64,000 nt of DNA. It comes from Nitratireductor pacificus pht-3B. GTDB lineage: Bacteria > Pseudomonadota > Alphaproteobacteria > Rhizobiales > Rhizobiaceae. The stretch covers positions 1 through 64,000 of the forward strand of contig NZ_AMRM01000006.1 of assembly GCF_000300335.1 (NCBI RefSeq). The letters are read 5' to 3'. A program made the translations under genes and the position numbers. The notes beneath the pieces were generated by a model. It was given only the letters and a program-made list of their open reading frames with translations, did not search any database and had not been told where the DNA came from. Shown here in pieces: positions 8,478 through 18,741 of this stretch; within the stretch, counting starts at the first letter, position 1, and each line of letters begins with the position of its first letter.

Positions 8478-8747
8478 TTCTGCTTCTTGTGTGTCGGTCA
8501 TTGAAGTATCCAATTCTTCAAGGAATGCCATGGCGCGCCGGATACCGTTGCGGCTCCGGGAAACGCTCGGATGGCTGTCAGTCTATTGTGCGCGGGTGTC
8601 CGAAAAACGCGGCTGCGCCCGTTCGCGCCCGGCGAACGGATCGCGGCGCTGCCGCTCGGACGATCAATAATGGAGGTTTCCGCGCATAAGATTCCTTGTT
8701 GGACGCCGACCGGTTAGCAAAGAAGGCGGCCTGGTGCAACGGCCCGT

Positions 8748-11099
8748 TCAGCGCGGCGCCCGGCCGGATCGGGGACCGAGCCCCCTCGCCGCGCGTGCGA
8801 ATTGTCGATGCGCGTGCCAGGGGCGGAACGGTTCGCGGATGGCGAATGCGACCGATGCTTCATGCCGGCCTCCGCCCGCCGGCTTGAAATGAACCTGCGC
8901 GCTGCCGCGCAGCGCCAGATCGCGGCCGGTGACAACCGTCGCCTCCCCGGCACGGCAAGGCGCGCCGACTGTCGGATCCTCGATCACCAGAAGCTGCACG
9001 GATGGGCAAAGCGTTCTCAGACGCACATGGTCCGTGCCCTCGGCCCTGGGCGTCTTCACATGTGCGACCAGCGCGCCCGTTGTATGGCGGGCAATGCAGA
9101 CATCGGCCTCGCAACCGAATGTCTCGGGATCGGCGGTCGCGGAACCATCGCCGGCGCGCGGCCCTGTCCGCTCCTGCGACCACATCGCATGCAGCCAGTT
9201 CTTCATGGTGAAACCGTTCGGCCTGCTGCGGTTCACCGCCAGCCGGCCATCCGCCGTGCGCGTGGCGACCAGTCTCGCATCCTCGGAGATCAGGACGTCC
9301 GGCAGGTCGCGCGCGAGGAGCAGCACGCCACCGGCGATGATCAGGGGGAAGGCCGCGAGCCACAGGCGGGTGGTCGTCAGCGTCATCAGCGCGAGCGCTC
9401 CCGTCAGAAGGATGACGGCCGGGACCGGCACCAGCCCCGTGGCGTCGAAAGGCGTGCGCTCCGAAAACCAGGTCGCGACCTCCACGACGCGGGCGATCCC
9501 CCACCCCATCGCCGCCAGGGGCCAGCCATCCAGGTTTAATGGCATGGCGAGAACCGACAGGACGGCGGAGGGCATCACGATCACGGACACCAGCGGCATG
9601 GCCGCGAGATTTGCCCCGAGCGCCAGGGGCGAAGCGCGCTGAAAGTGCCAGGCGCCGTAGAGCGCAGTGGCGGTCCCTGCGATCAGCGATGTCAGCGCCA
9701 GCCCGCCGGCATAGAGAAGGAGGCTGCGCGCCACCCGTTGCAGGCGCGTGCGTTCCTGCTGCACATGGCGCCCTCGCATCCGGCGCTCGCGCCAGCGGTT
9801 CCATGCAGCGTAGCCGGCAATGAGCGCCGCTGTCGCCGCGAAGGACATCTGGAAGCCGGGGCCGATCACTTCGTGCGGCGACAGGGCGATCACGATCAGG
9901 GCGGCGATGGCGAGGTTGCGCATGGTGAGCGCCGCGCGGTCGAGCAACTGGGCGACCAGCATCACGGCCAGCATGATGAAACTGCGCTGCGCGGCCACCG
10001 CCGCACCCGAGATGAACAGATAGAGCAGGCAGACGAGCAGGGCCGCGGCGGCGGCGTATTTCTTCACCGGGTAGCGGGCGCAGACACCCGGAAAGAAGGC
10101 AAAGCCCAGCCGCACCGCGCCGATGACGGTGAAGGCAACCAGTGCCATGTGCAGCCCTGAGATCGACAGGATGTGTGCGAGGCCGGTCCGCCTGAGTACT
10201 TCGTTGGCCTCCTCCGGAATGCCGGCGCGAACGCCGGCGATCAGGGCCGCTGCGATCTCGCCCTCGGGACCGGGCAGCCGCTCCCGCAGACGGTCGGCGA
10301 AGGCTTCCCGGAGCACCTGAACGCCGATCGACAGACGGGTCCCGATCGGCGCAGCTGTGGACAAGGGCGCGCGTTCAGGATCGCGCAGGAAGAAGCCGAT
10401 GGCGCCGACGCCGTCGAAATAGCTTTCAAAGGAGAAGTCATAGGCGTTCGGCCGTACCGGCCCGGACGGCGGCACGAGGCGCGCCAGCCCCTTCACGCCA
10501 TCGCCCGGCCTCAAGCCTGCCGGTATCGCGCGCGCCGTCACGCGCACCTGGTCGGGGGCGTAGCGCAGACGGGGACGTTCGGTCTCCGTCACGGCCAGTG
10601 TCAGCCGGTGGCGTCCGTCTGCGCGGTGCTCGATGCCCAGGACGCGGCCGGTCACGCGGGTGGTGATCTCCGAGCCCAGCATCGGCGTCGACGCGCGCCA
10701 TGTCTCCAGCTTGCCGGCGGCAAACCCGAGCAGGACCGTCAGGAGAGCGAGCAGGAGGCGTTTCTGGAGGACGTTGCCGGAAACCAGAAACAGCGCCGCC
10801 GTGCAGGCCAGAACGGCCGACAGGACCGCGTGGGCCGGCGGCTCCATAGGCAGCGTGAAATAGACCAGCGCGCCGCAACCGAGCAGCACCGGAAGCCACA
10901 GGAAACCGGTGCCCCGCGCCTCCTCCCGGGTTGTCAGCCGTGCCAGATTGCCGGCAACGGGAAACACCCGGGCGCGGGTCGCTCCGCGTGTTGCCGGGCT
11001 CGTCCGCGCGGGCATGCCCTCCAGCATCGAGCCCGCCGGGTTGCCGGCGTCGAACTGAATGCGCTCGTCCTGTTCCGCTGTTGCGGTCCGGCCCCCCAT
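8748..11099 (-). CDS. comEC: ComEC/Rec2 family DNA-uptake channel protein, lacking the usual C-terminal nuclease-like domain
   Basis: 783-aa polytopic membrane protein. The N-terminal half has two or more helices and a DUF4131-type soluble domain; the central Competence domain carries RTGLAHILSISGLHMALVAF and a series of membrane helices. Known role: inner-membrane channel for single-stranded DNA in transformation. The C-terminal about 170 residues are soluble and contain four cysteines, but no HxHxDH metallo-beta-lactamase motif. The start at 11099 (ATG) is chosen because GGGGGAC lies just upstream; 11195 is possible but has no such site. It is divergent from gltX, and dprA is also in this window. 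Confidence 0.88.
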   Translation of the reverse strand: MGGRTATAEQDERIQFDAGNPAGSMLEGMPARTSPATRGATRARVFPVAGNLARLTTREEARGTGFLWLPVLLGCGALVYFTLPMEPPAHAVLSAVLACTAALFLVSGNVLQKRLLLALLTVLLGFAAGKLETWRASTPMLGSEITTRVTGRVLGIEHRADGRHRLTLAVTETERPRLRYAPDQVRVTARAIPAGLRPGDGVKGLARLVPPSGPVRPNAYDFSFESYFDGVGAIGFFLRDPERAPLSTAAPIGTRLSIGVQVLREAFADRLRERLPGPEGEIAAALIAGVRAGIPEEANEVLRRTGLAHILSISGLHMALVAFTVIGAVRLGFAFFPGVCARYPVKKYAAAAALLVCLLYLFISGAAVAAQRSFIMLAVMLVAQLLDRAALTMRNLAIAALIVIALSPHEVIGPGFQMSFAATAALIAGYAAWNRWRERRMRGRHVQQERTRLQRVARSLLLYAGGLALTSLIAGTATALYGAWHFQRASPLALGANLAAMPLVSVIVMPSAVLSVLAMPLNLDGWPLAAMGWGIARVVEVATWFSERTPFDATGLVPVPAVILLTGALALMTLTTTRLWLAAFPLIIAGGVLLLARDLPDVLISEDARLVATRTADGRLAVNRSRPNGFTMKNWLHAMWSQERTGPRAGDGSATADPETFGCEADVCIARHTTGALVAHVKTPRAEGTDHVRLRTLCPSVQLLVIEDPTVGAPCRAGEATVVTGRDLALRGSAQVHFKPAGGGRHEASVAFAIREPFRPWHAHRQFARAARGLGPRSGRAPR

Positions 11100-11248
11100 G
11101 ACGCGCTGTCCCCCGATACGTGATCCCGGAACGCAGTCCCCGGAATGCTTGCACCTCGATTGTTCTATGCTACATGACAGCCGACCGATTGCCACCCGCG
11201 GTTTCGCGCCTTCCGGCTGACGACCGCGCCAAGTCCTGGAACAAATCC

Positions 11249-12682
11249 ATGTCCAAACCCGTCGTCACCCGCTTTGCGCCCTCGCCAACCGGATATCTGC
11301 ATATCGGCGGCGCGCGCACCGCGCTGTTCAATTGGCTTTATGCCCGCCACACGGGCGGCCAGATGCTGCTGCGCATCGAGGATACCGATCGGCAGCGCTC
11401 GACGGACGAGGCGACGGCGGCCATTCTCGAGGGGCTTTCCTGGCTCGGCCTTGCCTGCGACGGCGAGCCGGTATCGCAGTTCGCACGCGCGGCGCGCCAT
11501 CGCGAGATCGCCGAGGAGCTGGTCGCACGCGGCGAAGCCTATCATTGCTACTGCTCGCCCGAGGAACTCACCGCGATGCGCGAGAAGGCGCGCGCCGAGG
11601 GCCTGCCGCCGCGCTATGACGGCACCTGGCGCGACCGCGACCCGGCGGAAGCTCCAGCCGGCATCAAGCCGGTGATCCGCATCAAGGCGCCGCTGGACGG
11701 CGAGACCGTGGTGGAGGATCGCGTTCAGGGCACGGTGCGCTTTCCCAACAAGGATCTCGACGATTTCATCATCCTGCGTTCCGACGGGTCGCCCACCTAC
11801 ATGCACGCGGTCGTGGTGGACGACCACGACATGGGGATCACGCACATCATCCGCGGCGACGATCACCTGACGAACGCCGCGCGCCAGACCATCATCTACA
11901 AGGCGATGGGATGGGACGTCCCCGTCATGGCGCATATCCCGCTCATTCACGGCGCGGACGGAGCCAAGCTGTCAAAGCGGCACGGCGCGCTCGGCGTCGA
12001 TGCCTACCGCGCGCTGGGCTATCTGCCTTCGGCGCTGCGCAACTATCTGGCGCGGCTCGGCTGGAGCCATGGCGACGACGAGATCATGTCGGACGCGGAC
12101 ATGATTCGCTGGTTCGACATCGCCGACGTCAACAAGGGCGCGGCGCGCTTCGATTTCCAGAAGCTGGAGGCCCTGAACGGCGTTCACATGCGCCAGATGG
12201 ACGACCAGGCGCTGTTCGACGCATTGCTGCAGACCCTGCCGTTTCTGGATGGCGGGTCGGCATTGCTCGAAAAACTCGACGACCAGCGGAAAAAACAACT
12301 TCGCGCGGCTCTTCCGGGGTTGAAAGAGCGTGCGAAGACCCTTGTTGAACTCGCTGATAACGCTCACTTTCTTTTCGATGCTCGTCCGCTCGTTCCCGAT
12401 GATAAAGCGGCCGCCCTGCTCGATGCGGATGCGCGCCAGCTTCTTGCGGAACTCGCCGCCATATTGCAGAATGTCGGCGATTGGACCCTTGCGAACATCG
12501 AGGACGCCGTCCGCGCTTTTGCGCAACAGACGGATCGCAAGCTTGGCAAAGTCGCCCAACCGTTGCGGGCAGCGCTCACCGGGCGCACCACGTCGCCAGG
12601 CATCTTCGACGTTCTTTCCGTACTTGGGCGCGAGGAAAGCGTGGCGCGCATCCGCGATCAGGCTTCCTCGCAACGTTCCTGA
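11249..12682 (+). CDS. gltX: Glutamate-tRNA ligase
   Basis: 477-aa class I aminoacyl-tRNA synthetase charging tRNA-Glu (possibly also tRNA-Gln, to be amidated by GatCAB, of which gatC and gatA are in this window). The HIGH-type motif is [17 protein letters not shown] (His18) and the KMSKS-type motif is KLSKR at 240-244. Length is normal. The start at 11249 gives the canonical [16 protein letters not shown]-terminus; an upstream open frame is not needed. About 150 nt separate it from divergent comEC. Confidence 0.96.
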   Translation: MSKPVVTRFAPSPTGYLHIGGARTALFNWLYARHTGGQMLLRIEDTDRQRSTDEATAAILEGLSWLGLACDGEPVSQFARAARHREIAEELVARGEAYHCYCSPEELTAMREKARAEGLPPRYDGTWRDRDPAEAPAGIKPVIRIKAPLDGETVVEDRVQGTVRFPNKDLDDFIILRSDGSPTYMHAVVVDDHDMGITHIIRGDDHLTNAARQTIIYKAMGWDVPVMAHIPLIHGADGAKLSKRHGALGVDAYRALGYLPSALRNYLARLGWSHGDDEIMSDADMIRWFDIADVNKGAARFDFQKLEALNGVHMRQMDDQALFDALLQTLPFLDGGSALLEKLDDQRKKQLRAALPGLKERAKTLVELADNAHFLFDARPLVPDDKAAALLDADARQLLAELAAILQNVGDWTLANIEDAVRAFAQQTDRKLGKVAQPLRAALTGRTTSPGIFDVLSVLGREESVARIRDQASSQRS

Positions 12683-12898
12683 CAGGATCCATCCTGGAGG
12701 ATTGAGTCCTGCGCAGTCGGCGAGTGCGGGCATGGGTCCACAAGCGCCGGTACGTTGTTGCACTGCACTATTGCGTGCTGCACGTGCTTGGCACCGAACG
12801 GCAAATGCGCTAGCTAATTCGCACGCGCGACGCCCGAGGACAATTTGTGGCGACAGACGACCGGCGCCAGGTTCTTTAAAAAGTGAGAGGTGATTGCG

Positions 12899-14188
12899 AT
12901 GACCAAATCGACTGCGAAACTGGAAGTTGGCGGACAGGCCCATGACTTCGACGTCCTCAAGGGCAGCATCGGGCCGGACGTGGTCAACATCGCCTCGCTC
13001 TACAAGGACGCCGGCATCTTCACCTACGATCCGGGCTTCACCTCGACGGCAAGCTGTGAATCGAAGATCACCTATATCGACGGTGACGAAGGCATCCTGC
13101 TGCATCGCGGCTATCCCATCGAGCAGCTGGCCGAACATGGCGACTTCCTGGAGACCTGCTATCTCCTGCTCTATGGCGAACTGCCGACCAAGGCGCAGAA
13201 GCAGGATTTCGACTATCGCGTGACGCACCACACCATGGTGCATGAGCAGATGACGCGGTTCTTCACCGGTTTCCGCCGCGACGCCCATCCGATGGCGGTG
13301 ATGTGTGGCGTGGTCGGCGCGATGTCCGCCTTCTATCACGACTCCACCGACATTTCCGACCCGCACCAGCGCATGGTGGCGAGCCTGCGCATGATCGCCA
13401 AGATGCCGACCATCGCCGCGATGGCCTACAAGTATCACGTCGGCCAACCCTTCGTTTATCCGAAGAACGAGCTCGGCTATGCGGCAAACTTCCTGCACAT
13501 GTGCTTCGCGGTTCCCTGCGAGGAGTACAAGGTCAACCCGGTCCTGGCGCGCGCCATGGAGCGGATCTTCATCCTGCATGCCGATCACGAGCAGAACGCC
13601 TCGACCTCGACCGTGCGCCTCGCCGGCTCGTCGGGCGCCAACCCGTTCGCCTGCATCGCGGCCGGCATCGCCTGCCTCTGGGGCCCGGCGCATGGCGGCG
13701 CCAACGAGGCGGCGCTCAACATGCTCGACGAAATCGGTTCCGTCGACCGCATCCCCGAGTTCATCGACCGCGCCAAGGACAAGAACGACCCGTTCCGCCT
13801 GATGGGTTTTGGCCACCGCGTCTACAAGAACTACGACCCGCGCGCCAAGATCATGGAAAAGACCTGCCATGAGGTGTTAAGCGAGCTGGGCATCAAGGAC
13901 GACCCGCAGCTCGACATCGCCATGGAGCTGGAGCGCATCGCGCTGACGGACGAGTATTTCATCGAGAAGAAGCTTTATCCGAACATCGATTTCTACTCCG
14001 GCATCACGCTGAAGGCGCTGGGCTTCCCGACCACCATGTTCACCGTGCTGTTCGCCGTCGCGCGCACCGTCGGCTGGATCGCCCAGTGGAAGGAAATGAT
14101 CGAGGATCCGAAGCAGAAGATCGGCCGCCCGCGCCAGCTCTATACCGGCGCCGAGCAGCGTGACTACGTGCCGATCGCCAAACGCTGA
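12899..14188 (+). CDS. gltA: Citrate synthase (type II)
   Basis: 429-aa enzyme condensing oxaloacetate and acetyl-CoA to citrate, the first step of the TCA cycle. The catalytic triad is visible: His265 ([10 protein letters not shown]), His306 ([12 protein letters not shown]) and Asp364 (YPNIDFYSG). Length matches the Gram-negative hexameric type. The start at 12899 is chosen because GAGAGGTG lies about 8 nt upstream; the GTG at 12890 lies within that site. The 216 nt before it, after gltX, presumably hold its promoter; I could not define one with confidence. A terminator follows. Confidence 0.97.
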   Translation: MTKSTAKLEVGGQAHDFDVLKGSIGPDVVNIASLYKDAGIFTYDPGFTSTASCESKITYIDGDEGILLHRGYPIEQLAEHGDFLETCYLLLYGELPTKAQKQDFDYRVTHHTMVHEQMTRFFTGFRRDAHPMAVMCGVVGAMSAFYHDSTDISDPHQRMVASLRMIAKMPTIAAMAYKYHVGQPFVYPKNELGYAANFLHMCFAVPCEEYKVNPVLARAMERIFILHADHEQNASTSTVRLAGSSGANPFACIAAGIACLWGPAHGGANEAALNMLDEIGSVDRIPEFIDRAKDKNDPFRLMGFGHRVYKNYDPRAKIMEKTCHEVLSELGIKDDPQLDIAMELERIALTDEYFIEKKLYPNIDFYSGITLKALGFPTTMFTVLFAVARTVGWIAQWKEMIEDPKQKIGRPRQLYTGAEQRDYVPIAKR

Positions 14189-14210
14189 TCGCAGGCATCG
14201 CCCATTCAGG

Positions 14211-14251
14211 AACCCCCGGAAGCCGCAGGGCCTCCGGGGTTTCTTTTTTTT
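14211..14251 (+). terminator. Intrinsic terminator of gltA
   Basis: AACCCCCGGA...TCCGGGGTTT hairpin followed by a run of eight T, about 22 nt after the gltA stop and just before the convergent lpxB 3' end. The A-rich side can also serve lpxB on the other strand. Confidence 0.85.
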
Positions 14252-14267
14252 CGCGATGCAGGAAGGT

Positions 14268-15443
14268 TCAGCGTCTCTGCGCGATGTGGCGCAGAACCAC
14301 CTCGGCGGCAAGCGCGCCGGACGGGCGCGGCGTCTCGAGGGCTTGGGCCACGGCGGCGAAACCGGCCATCTGCGCGGCGCGCAAGGGCGTGTCATCCCAG
14401 AGTTGCGCGATCTGCCGCGCCAGATAGTTCGGCCGGACGAACTGGTTGAAATGTTCCGGAACGACCGGCCAGCCGGCGATCAGATTGGGGAGCGCCGCGG
14501 ACCAGACGGAGATCAGCGGGATCAGCGCCCGCGCGACGAAGTCCGTCTTGTAGCAGATGACCGAGGGAACGCGCGCCAGCGCGAGTTCGAGCGACACGGT
14601 GCCCGAGCAGGCAAGTGCCGCGTCGGCCGCAGCGAAGGCCTGCCATTTGCGCTCCGCATCGAGGATGATCTCGGGCCGCACCTGCCATTGCCGGCTGGCT
14701 TCCTCCACCATTCCGGCCACATGCGGCACAGTGGGGATCAGGATGCGGAAATCGTGCCCCGCTTCGGCCAGATGCCGCGCGGTCTTGCCGAACGGTTCCA
14801 TCAGCCGGCTGACCTCGCCCTTTCGCGAGCCGGGCAGCATGAGCAGGTTCCGGGTCAGCGTCTTCGCGGGCTTGCCGTTTTTGAGATGGGCCTGCGCCGC
14901 GGCGCGGATGTCGGGATCGGTGGCCAGACGATGGCCGACAAAGGTTCCGGGAGGGCCGTCCAGCCGTCGCAGCTCGTCCGGCTCGAAGGGCAGCAGGCAG
15001 AGAATCTCGTCCACATGGGGACGCATGGCGGGGGCGCGTCCCGGCCGCCAGGCCCATACGCTCGGGCACACATAATGGATGATCGGGATGTCCGGCGCCA
15101 TGGCGCGCACCTTCTTGGCGACGCGCAGGCTGAATTCCGGGCTGTCTATGGTGACGAGGCAGTCCGGCTTCGCGGCGACGATTGCGCGAGCTGTCTGGCC
15201 GATGCGCGCCACCAGCCGCGGCAGGTCGCGCAGGATCGCCGAGATGCCCATCAGGGCGATGTCATCGGCGTCGAACAGCGGCTCGAGGCCCAGCGCCTGG
15301 AGGCCCCGCCCACCGACGCCGGTCAGCGCGACCGGCGTGCCGGCGGACGCCGACAGGGCCGCGACCAGGTCGGCACCCAGCAGGTCGCCGGATTCCTCGC
15401 CGGCGATGATCGCCAGTTGCAGCGGGCGCGAAACGGCGCTCAT
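14268..15443 (-). CDS. lpxB: Lipid-A-disaccharide synthase
   Basis: 391-aa GT19 glycosyltransferase that joins UDP-2,3-diacylglucosamine and 2,3-diacylglucosamine-1-phosphate (lipid X) to make the lipid A disaccharide at the inner face of the inner membrane. The N-terminal IIAGEESGDLLGADLV signature, IHYVCPSVWAWRPGRA and LLMLPGSRKGEV, then ALACSGTVSLELAL, are all LpxB hallmarks. The start at 15443 overlaps the lpxI stop by 4 nt (ATGA); an open frame upstream only shadows lpxI. Last gene of the lpxD-fabZ-lpxA-lpxI-lpxB block. Confidence 0.96.
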   Translation of the reverse strand: MSAVSRPLQLAIIAGEESGDLLGADLVAALSASAGTPVALTGVGGRGLQALGLEPLFDADDIALMGISAILRDLPRLVARIGQTARAIVAAKPDCLVTIDSPEFSLRVAKKVRAMAPDIPIIHYVCPSVWAWRPGRAPAMRPHVDEILCLLPFEPDELRRLDGPPGTFVGHRLATDPDIRAAAQAHLKNGKPAKTLTRNLLMLPGSRKGEVSRLMEPFGKTARHLAEAGHDFRILIPTVPHVAGMVEEASRQWQVRPEIILDAERKWQAFAAADAALACSGTVSLELALARVPSVICYKTDFVARALIPLISVWSAALPNLIAGWPVVPEHFNQFVRPNYLARQIAQLWDDTPLRAAQMAGFAAVAQALETPRPSGALAAEVVLRHIAQRR

Positions 15444-16324
15444 GCGACGTCCTCCAGTCCGACCAGATAGAGGCCGAGTTCGTCGGCCCGCGCGACCGTT
15501 GCCGCATAGTCGATGATCAGCGCCCTGCCCGCCTCGACCGCCACGCCGGCCAGCCCGGCGGCATGGGCGGCCTCGATGGTCTGTAGGCCGATGGTCGGCA
15601 GGTCGGCGCGCAATTCCTGCTGCGGCTTGGCGCATTTCACCAGAACGCCGCGCTTGCGGCCGGCAAGCCGGCCGTGGCCGCGCATGTCCCGCATGCGTTC
15701 GAGCAGCCCCGCCGTTCCCTCGATCCCCTCGAGCGCCACCGCACGGCCGCCGACGGCGATTGCCGCCTGACCAATGTCGAGTACACCGATCGCATGGGCC
15801 GCCTCATGCGCCGCCGCGATATCCCGGCGGTCGGCGGCACTCGGCCTGACGCGCGACAGCACGCCGGCCGGAGCCAGCAGGTCCGGCGCGATCTCGTGCG
15901 CGCCGAGAACCGCGATGCCGTTGTCCTCGATATACGCGATGACGGCCCTCAGCAGGCCGTCGTCGCCCTTGGCGTAGGCGCGGATCAGGCGCGGCAGCAT
16001 CTTGAAGACATCGAGGCCGAAGCGGATCCTGTGCAGGGGCGGCCGGCCGCTCACGCCGCCCGCGAGAACCAGATGGGTAACGCCGGCCCGCTTCAGCTTC
16101 GGCAGGACCAGCGCGAACCGTTCCGGCGGGGTCGGCATCAGATCGAAGGATTGCGCGCCCTCGCCGATCCAGTCGGCATCGCCCTCTATGGCAACGACCA
16201 GCGGCCTGTGTCCCTGGCGGATCAGCGCCGCGACCACGTCACGGGGCAACCCGCCGCTGCCGGCAACCACCGCAACGCGTGCGCCGGGGGAAAGCACTCG
16301 GTCCGGGCGCTCAGCCCTCGTCAT
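15440..16324 (-). CDS. lpxI: UDP-2,3-diacylglucosamine pyrophosphatase LpxI (DUF1009)
   Basis: 294-aa enzyme that hydrolyses UDP-2,3-diacylglucosamine to lipid X and UMP, replacing LpxH in alphaproteobacteria. The N-terminal VAVVAGSGGLPRDVVAAL and the C-terminal LPTIGLQTIEAAHAAGLAGV segment with DUF1009 character identify it. It lies between lpxA and lpxB as usual in Rhizobiales. The start at 16324 overlaps the end of lpxA by 14 nt, and its stop overlaps lpxB as ATGA, so translation is probably coupled through the block. Confidence 0.94.
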   Translation of the reverse strand: MTRAERPDRVLSPGARVAVVAGSGGLPRDVVAALIRQGHRPLVVAIEGDADWIGEGAQSFDLMPTPPERFALVLPKLKRAGVTHLVLAGGVSGRPPLHRIRFGLDVFKMLPRLIRAYAKGDDGLLRAVIAYIEDNGIAVLGAHEIAPDLLAPAGVLSRVRPSAADRRDIAAAHEAAHAIGVLDIGQAAIAVGGRAVALEGIEGTAGLLERMRDMRGHGRLAGRKRGVLVKCAKPQQELRADLPTIGLQTIEAAHAAGLAGVAVEAGRALIIDYAATVARADELGLYLVGLEDVA

Positions 16325-17141
16325 CTTCCTCGGCGGCGCTTCCACCGCGCGCGGGTATCGTAAAATGGCGTTTGTCCCGGCCGCCGATGAAGGCGACCAT
16401 GTCGGCCACCGGGGCCGAATCCGGGAAAGCTCGGGACACCGCGGCCGCGTTGTCCGCCAGCGAGGAACCCTCGGCGAAAATCTGCCGGTAGGCCCTGCGC
16501 AGCACGGTCATCTCCTCGCGGGACATGCCGGACCGCTTCAGCCCGACGATGTTCAGGCCGCGCAAGCGCGCCCGGTCGCCGACCGCCATGCCGTAGGGAA
16601 TGACGTCGCCCACCACGGCGGCGCAGCCACCCAGGAAGGCGTGGTGCCCGACGCGGACGAACTGATGCACGGCGGCATAGCCGGAGAGAATCACGTAGTC
16701 GCCGATATCGGCATGGCCGCCGAGGCCGGCATAGTTCGCCATGGTCACATGGTTCCCGATGGCGCAGTCATGCGCCACGTGCGAATAGGCCATGAACAAA
16801 CCGTTCGAGCCGACCGTGGTGCGGCCGCGGCTCGTGTCCGTACCGGCATGAAAGGTCACGCCCTCGCGAATGACGCAATGCGGGCCGACCTCCAGCGTGC
16901 TGGGACCACCCTTGTGCTTGAAGTTCTGCGGCGGAGCGCCGAGGACCGCCTGCGGATAGACCTGGCAGCCGGCACCCAGCGTGGTATCGCCCATGATGGT
17001 GACATGGCCGATCAGCTCCACGCCATCATGCAGCTTGGCCGCAGCGGAGACATGGCAGAAGGGGCCGATCCTGACGCCGGCGCCGAGCTCGGCTCCGGCC
17101 TCGACGATGGCCGATGGATGGATGGTGGTCGGACGCGCCAT
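16311..17141 (-). CDS. lpxA: Acyl-ACP--UDP-N-acetylglucosamine O-acyltransferase
   Basis: 276-aa left-handed beta-helix acyltransferase catalysing the first step of lipid A synthesis, 3-O-acylation of UDP-GlcNAc. Hexapeptide repeats run through the first two thirds, with AYSHVAHDCAIGNH holding the catalytic His124, and a helical C-terminal domain follows. The last residues are acidic (AAEEDDEG), an extension beyond the usual end. It starts 11 nt after fabZ. Confidence 0.96.
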   Translation of the reverse strand: MARPTTIHPSAIVEAGAELGAGVRIGPFCHVSAAAKLHDGVELIGHVTIMGDTTLGAGCQVYPQAVLGAPPQNFKHKGGPSTLEVGPHCVIREGVTFHAGTDTSRGRTTVGSNGLFMAYSHVAHDCAIGNHVTMANYAGLGGHADIGDYVILSGYAAVHQFVRVGHHAFLGGCAAVVGDVIPYGMAVGDRARLRGLNIVGLKRSGMSREEMTVLRRAYRQIFAEGSSLADNAAAVSRAFPDSAPVADMVAFIGGRDKRHFTIPARGGSAAEEDDEG

Positions 17142-17152
17142 TCTTTATCCCG

Positions 17153-17623
17153 TCAGCCCTGTTCTTCGACCGACATCATGGCGGAGATCGTCGCCTCGGC
17201 GACCTTGCCGCCGTCGACCTTGGCTTCGCATTCAAACTTCCAGATACTGCCGCGCTGCTTAACCTTGGTGACATGCATCTCCAGCCGATCGCCGGGCACC
17301 ACGGGCTTGCGGAATTTTGCGCCGTCGATCGTCATGAAATAGACGAGAGACGGGCCTTCGGCGCCGGCATTATTGATGCATATCGCGCCAGCCGTCTGCG
17401 CCATCGCCTCGATGATCAGCACGCCCGGCATGACGGGCTGGGTCGGAAAATGGCCGGTGAAATGCGGCTCGTTGGCCGTCACGTTCTTGATGCCGATAGC
17501 CGACCTGTCGCCGTCGATCTCGACGATCCTGTCGACCAGCAGAAACGGATAGCGATGCGGCAGGAGCCGCATCAGATCGAGAATATCGAGGCTTTCAAGC
17601 GTGCTCGCGGGCGTTTCACTCAT
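17153..17623 (-). CDS. fabZ: 3-hydroxyacyl-ACP dehydratase FabZ
   Basis: 156-aa hotdog-fold enzyme that dehydrates (3R)-hydroxyacyl-ACP in fatty acid elongation, competing with LpxA/LpxD for the same substrate. Catalytic residues are His58 and Glu72 in [20 protein letters not shown]. The start at 17623 overlaps the lpxD stop by 8 nt, which is the coupled arrangement expected; a longer frame would run into lpxD. Confidence 0.96.
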   Translation of the reverse strand: MSETPASTLESLDILDLMRLLPHRYPFLLVDRIVEIDGDRSAIGIKNVTANEPHFTGHFPTQPVMPGVLIIEAMAQTAGAICINNAGAEGPSLVYFMTIDGAKFRKPVVPGDRLEMHVTKVKQRGSIWKFECEAKVDGGKVAEATISAMMSVEEQG

Positions 17624-18674
17624 CCCCGTCCCTCTTCCTTCTTTTCCTGTCCGCCAGGCTGCGCAGCGTGGCCAGTTCACGAAATGCGTCGCGCATCGGC
17701 TGTGCCGGAGACCCCGCCCAGCGTTCGCCCGCCGGCACGTCGTTCATGACGCCGCTGGAGGCGGCGAGCTGGGCTCCGGTGCCGATGGTGATGTGATCGG
17801 CGATGCCGACCCGGCCGCCGAGCATCACGAAATCCCCCAGCGTCACGGACCCCGACAGGCCGCAATGGCCGGCGATGACGCAGCCACGGCCGATCCGCAC
17901 ATTATGGGCGATCTGCACCAGATTATCGATCTTGGCGCCCTCGCCGATCACCGTGTCCGTCAGCGCGCCGCGGTCTACCGTCGTGTTCGCGCCGATTTCC
18001 ACATCGTCCTGGATGACGACGCGGCCGATCTGCGGGATCTTCTCCAGCCCCTTCGGCCCCGGCAGATAGCCGAACCCGTCCTGGCCGATGGAAACCCCGG
18101 CATGGATGATGACCCGGTCGCCGATCATCGCACACTGGAGCGATGCGCCCGGTCCGACATAGCTGTCGCGGCCGATCCGCGTCAGCGCGCCGATCACCGC
18201 ATTCGGCGCGATCACGGTGTTGCGGCCAATCATGGCGCCGGCGCCGATCACGGCGCCCGGCTCGACGATCACGCCATCCTCGATCACGGCGTCGGCGGCG
18301 ATGCTCGCCTGCGCCGATCGCCCCGTCTCGCCCGTCAGCACGCCGGGGCGCATGGCGGTGGGAAACAGAAGCCGGGCGATGACGGCAAACGCCGCCTGCG
18401 GCTTCGCTGTAACAAGGGTCGCGACACCTGCGGGCGCCTGGTCGGCAAGCTCCGGTGGACACAGGACAGCCGACGCCTTGGTGGATCGCAGGACGCTCGA
18501 ATGACGCTTGCCGTCGATAAAGACCAGCGTCCCCGCACGTCCTTCCGAGGCCGCTGCAACGTTATCGATCACGATATCGGAATGCGCAGGATCGACCAGG
18601 CTCGCGCCCGTCAGCGAGGCGATCTCGCCTGCCTGAAAGCGGCGTGCGGGAGCGAAGAAGTCAGGATCCTTCAT
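17616..18674 (-). CDS. lpxD: UDP-3-O-(3-hydroxyacyl)glucosamine N-acyltransferase
   Basis: 352-aa acyltransferase adding the N-linked acyl chain in lipid A synthesis, third enzyme of the pathway. An N-terminal uridine-binding domain ([17 protein letters not shown]) precedes long hexapeptide-repeat left-handed beta-helix coils ([40 protein letters not shown] region) and a short C-terminal helix. It lies 67 nt downstream of bamA, as in many Gram-negatives, and overlaps fabZ. Confidence 0.96.
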   Translation of the reverse strand: MKDPDFFAPARRFQAGEIASLTGASLVDPAHSDIVIDNVAAASEGRAGTLVFIDGKRHSSVLRSTKASAVLCPPELADQAPAGVATLVTAKPQAAFAVIARLLFPTAMRPGVLTGETGRSAQASIAADAVIEDGVIVEPGAVIGAGAMIGRNTVIAPNAVIGALTRIGRDSYVGPGASLQCAMIGDRVIIHAGVSIGQDGFGYLPGPKGLEKIPQIGRVVIQDDVEIGANTTVDRGALTDTVIGEGAKIDNLVQIAHNVRIGRGCVIAGHCGLSGSVTLGDFVMLGGRVGIADHITIGTGAQLAASSGVMNDVPAGERWAGSPAQPMRDAFRELATLRSLADRKRRKRDGDE

Positions 18675-18687
18675 GGAAACCTTCCGC

Positions 18688-18706
18688 CCGGGCCACGAGG
18701 GCCCGG
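18688..18706 (-). terminator. Small GC-rich hairpin between bamA and lpxD
   Basis: Perfect 7-bp stem CCGGGCC / GGCCCGG with a 5-nt loop in the 67-nt gap after the bamA stop. There is no T-run, so at most it modulates read-through from bamA to lpxD. Confidence 0.35.
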
Positions 18707-18741
18707 ACCAAACGGGATTGTGCCCGGAAAAGGCAGGGCTG

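Noticed and set aside
12795-12830. Sigma-54 promoter before gltA (TTGGCAC...GGCA)
   Set aside because: The GG-to-GC spacing is one base short of the required ten, and citrate synthase is not normally under sigma-54.
11972-13870. About 630-codon open frame antisense to gltX and gltA
   Set aside because: Runs across two well-identified genes and their intergenic gap, with His/Arg/Gly-rich composition typical of an antisense shadow.
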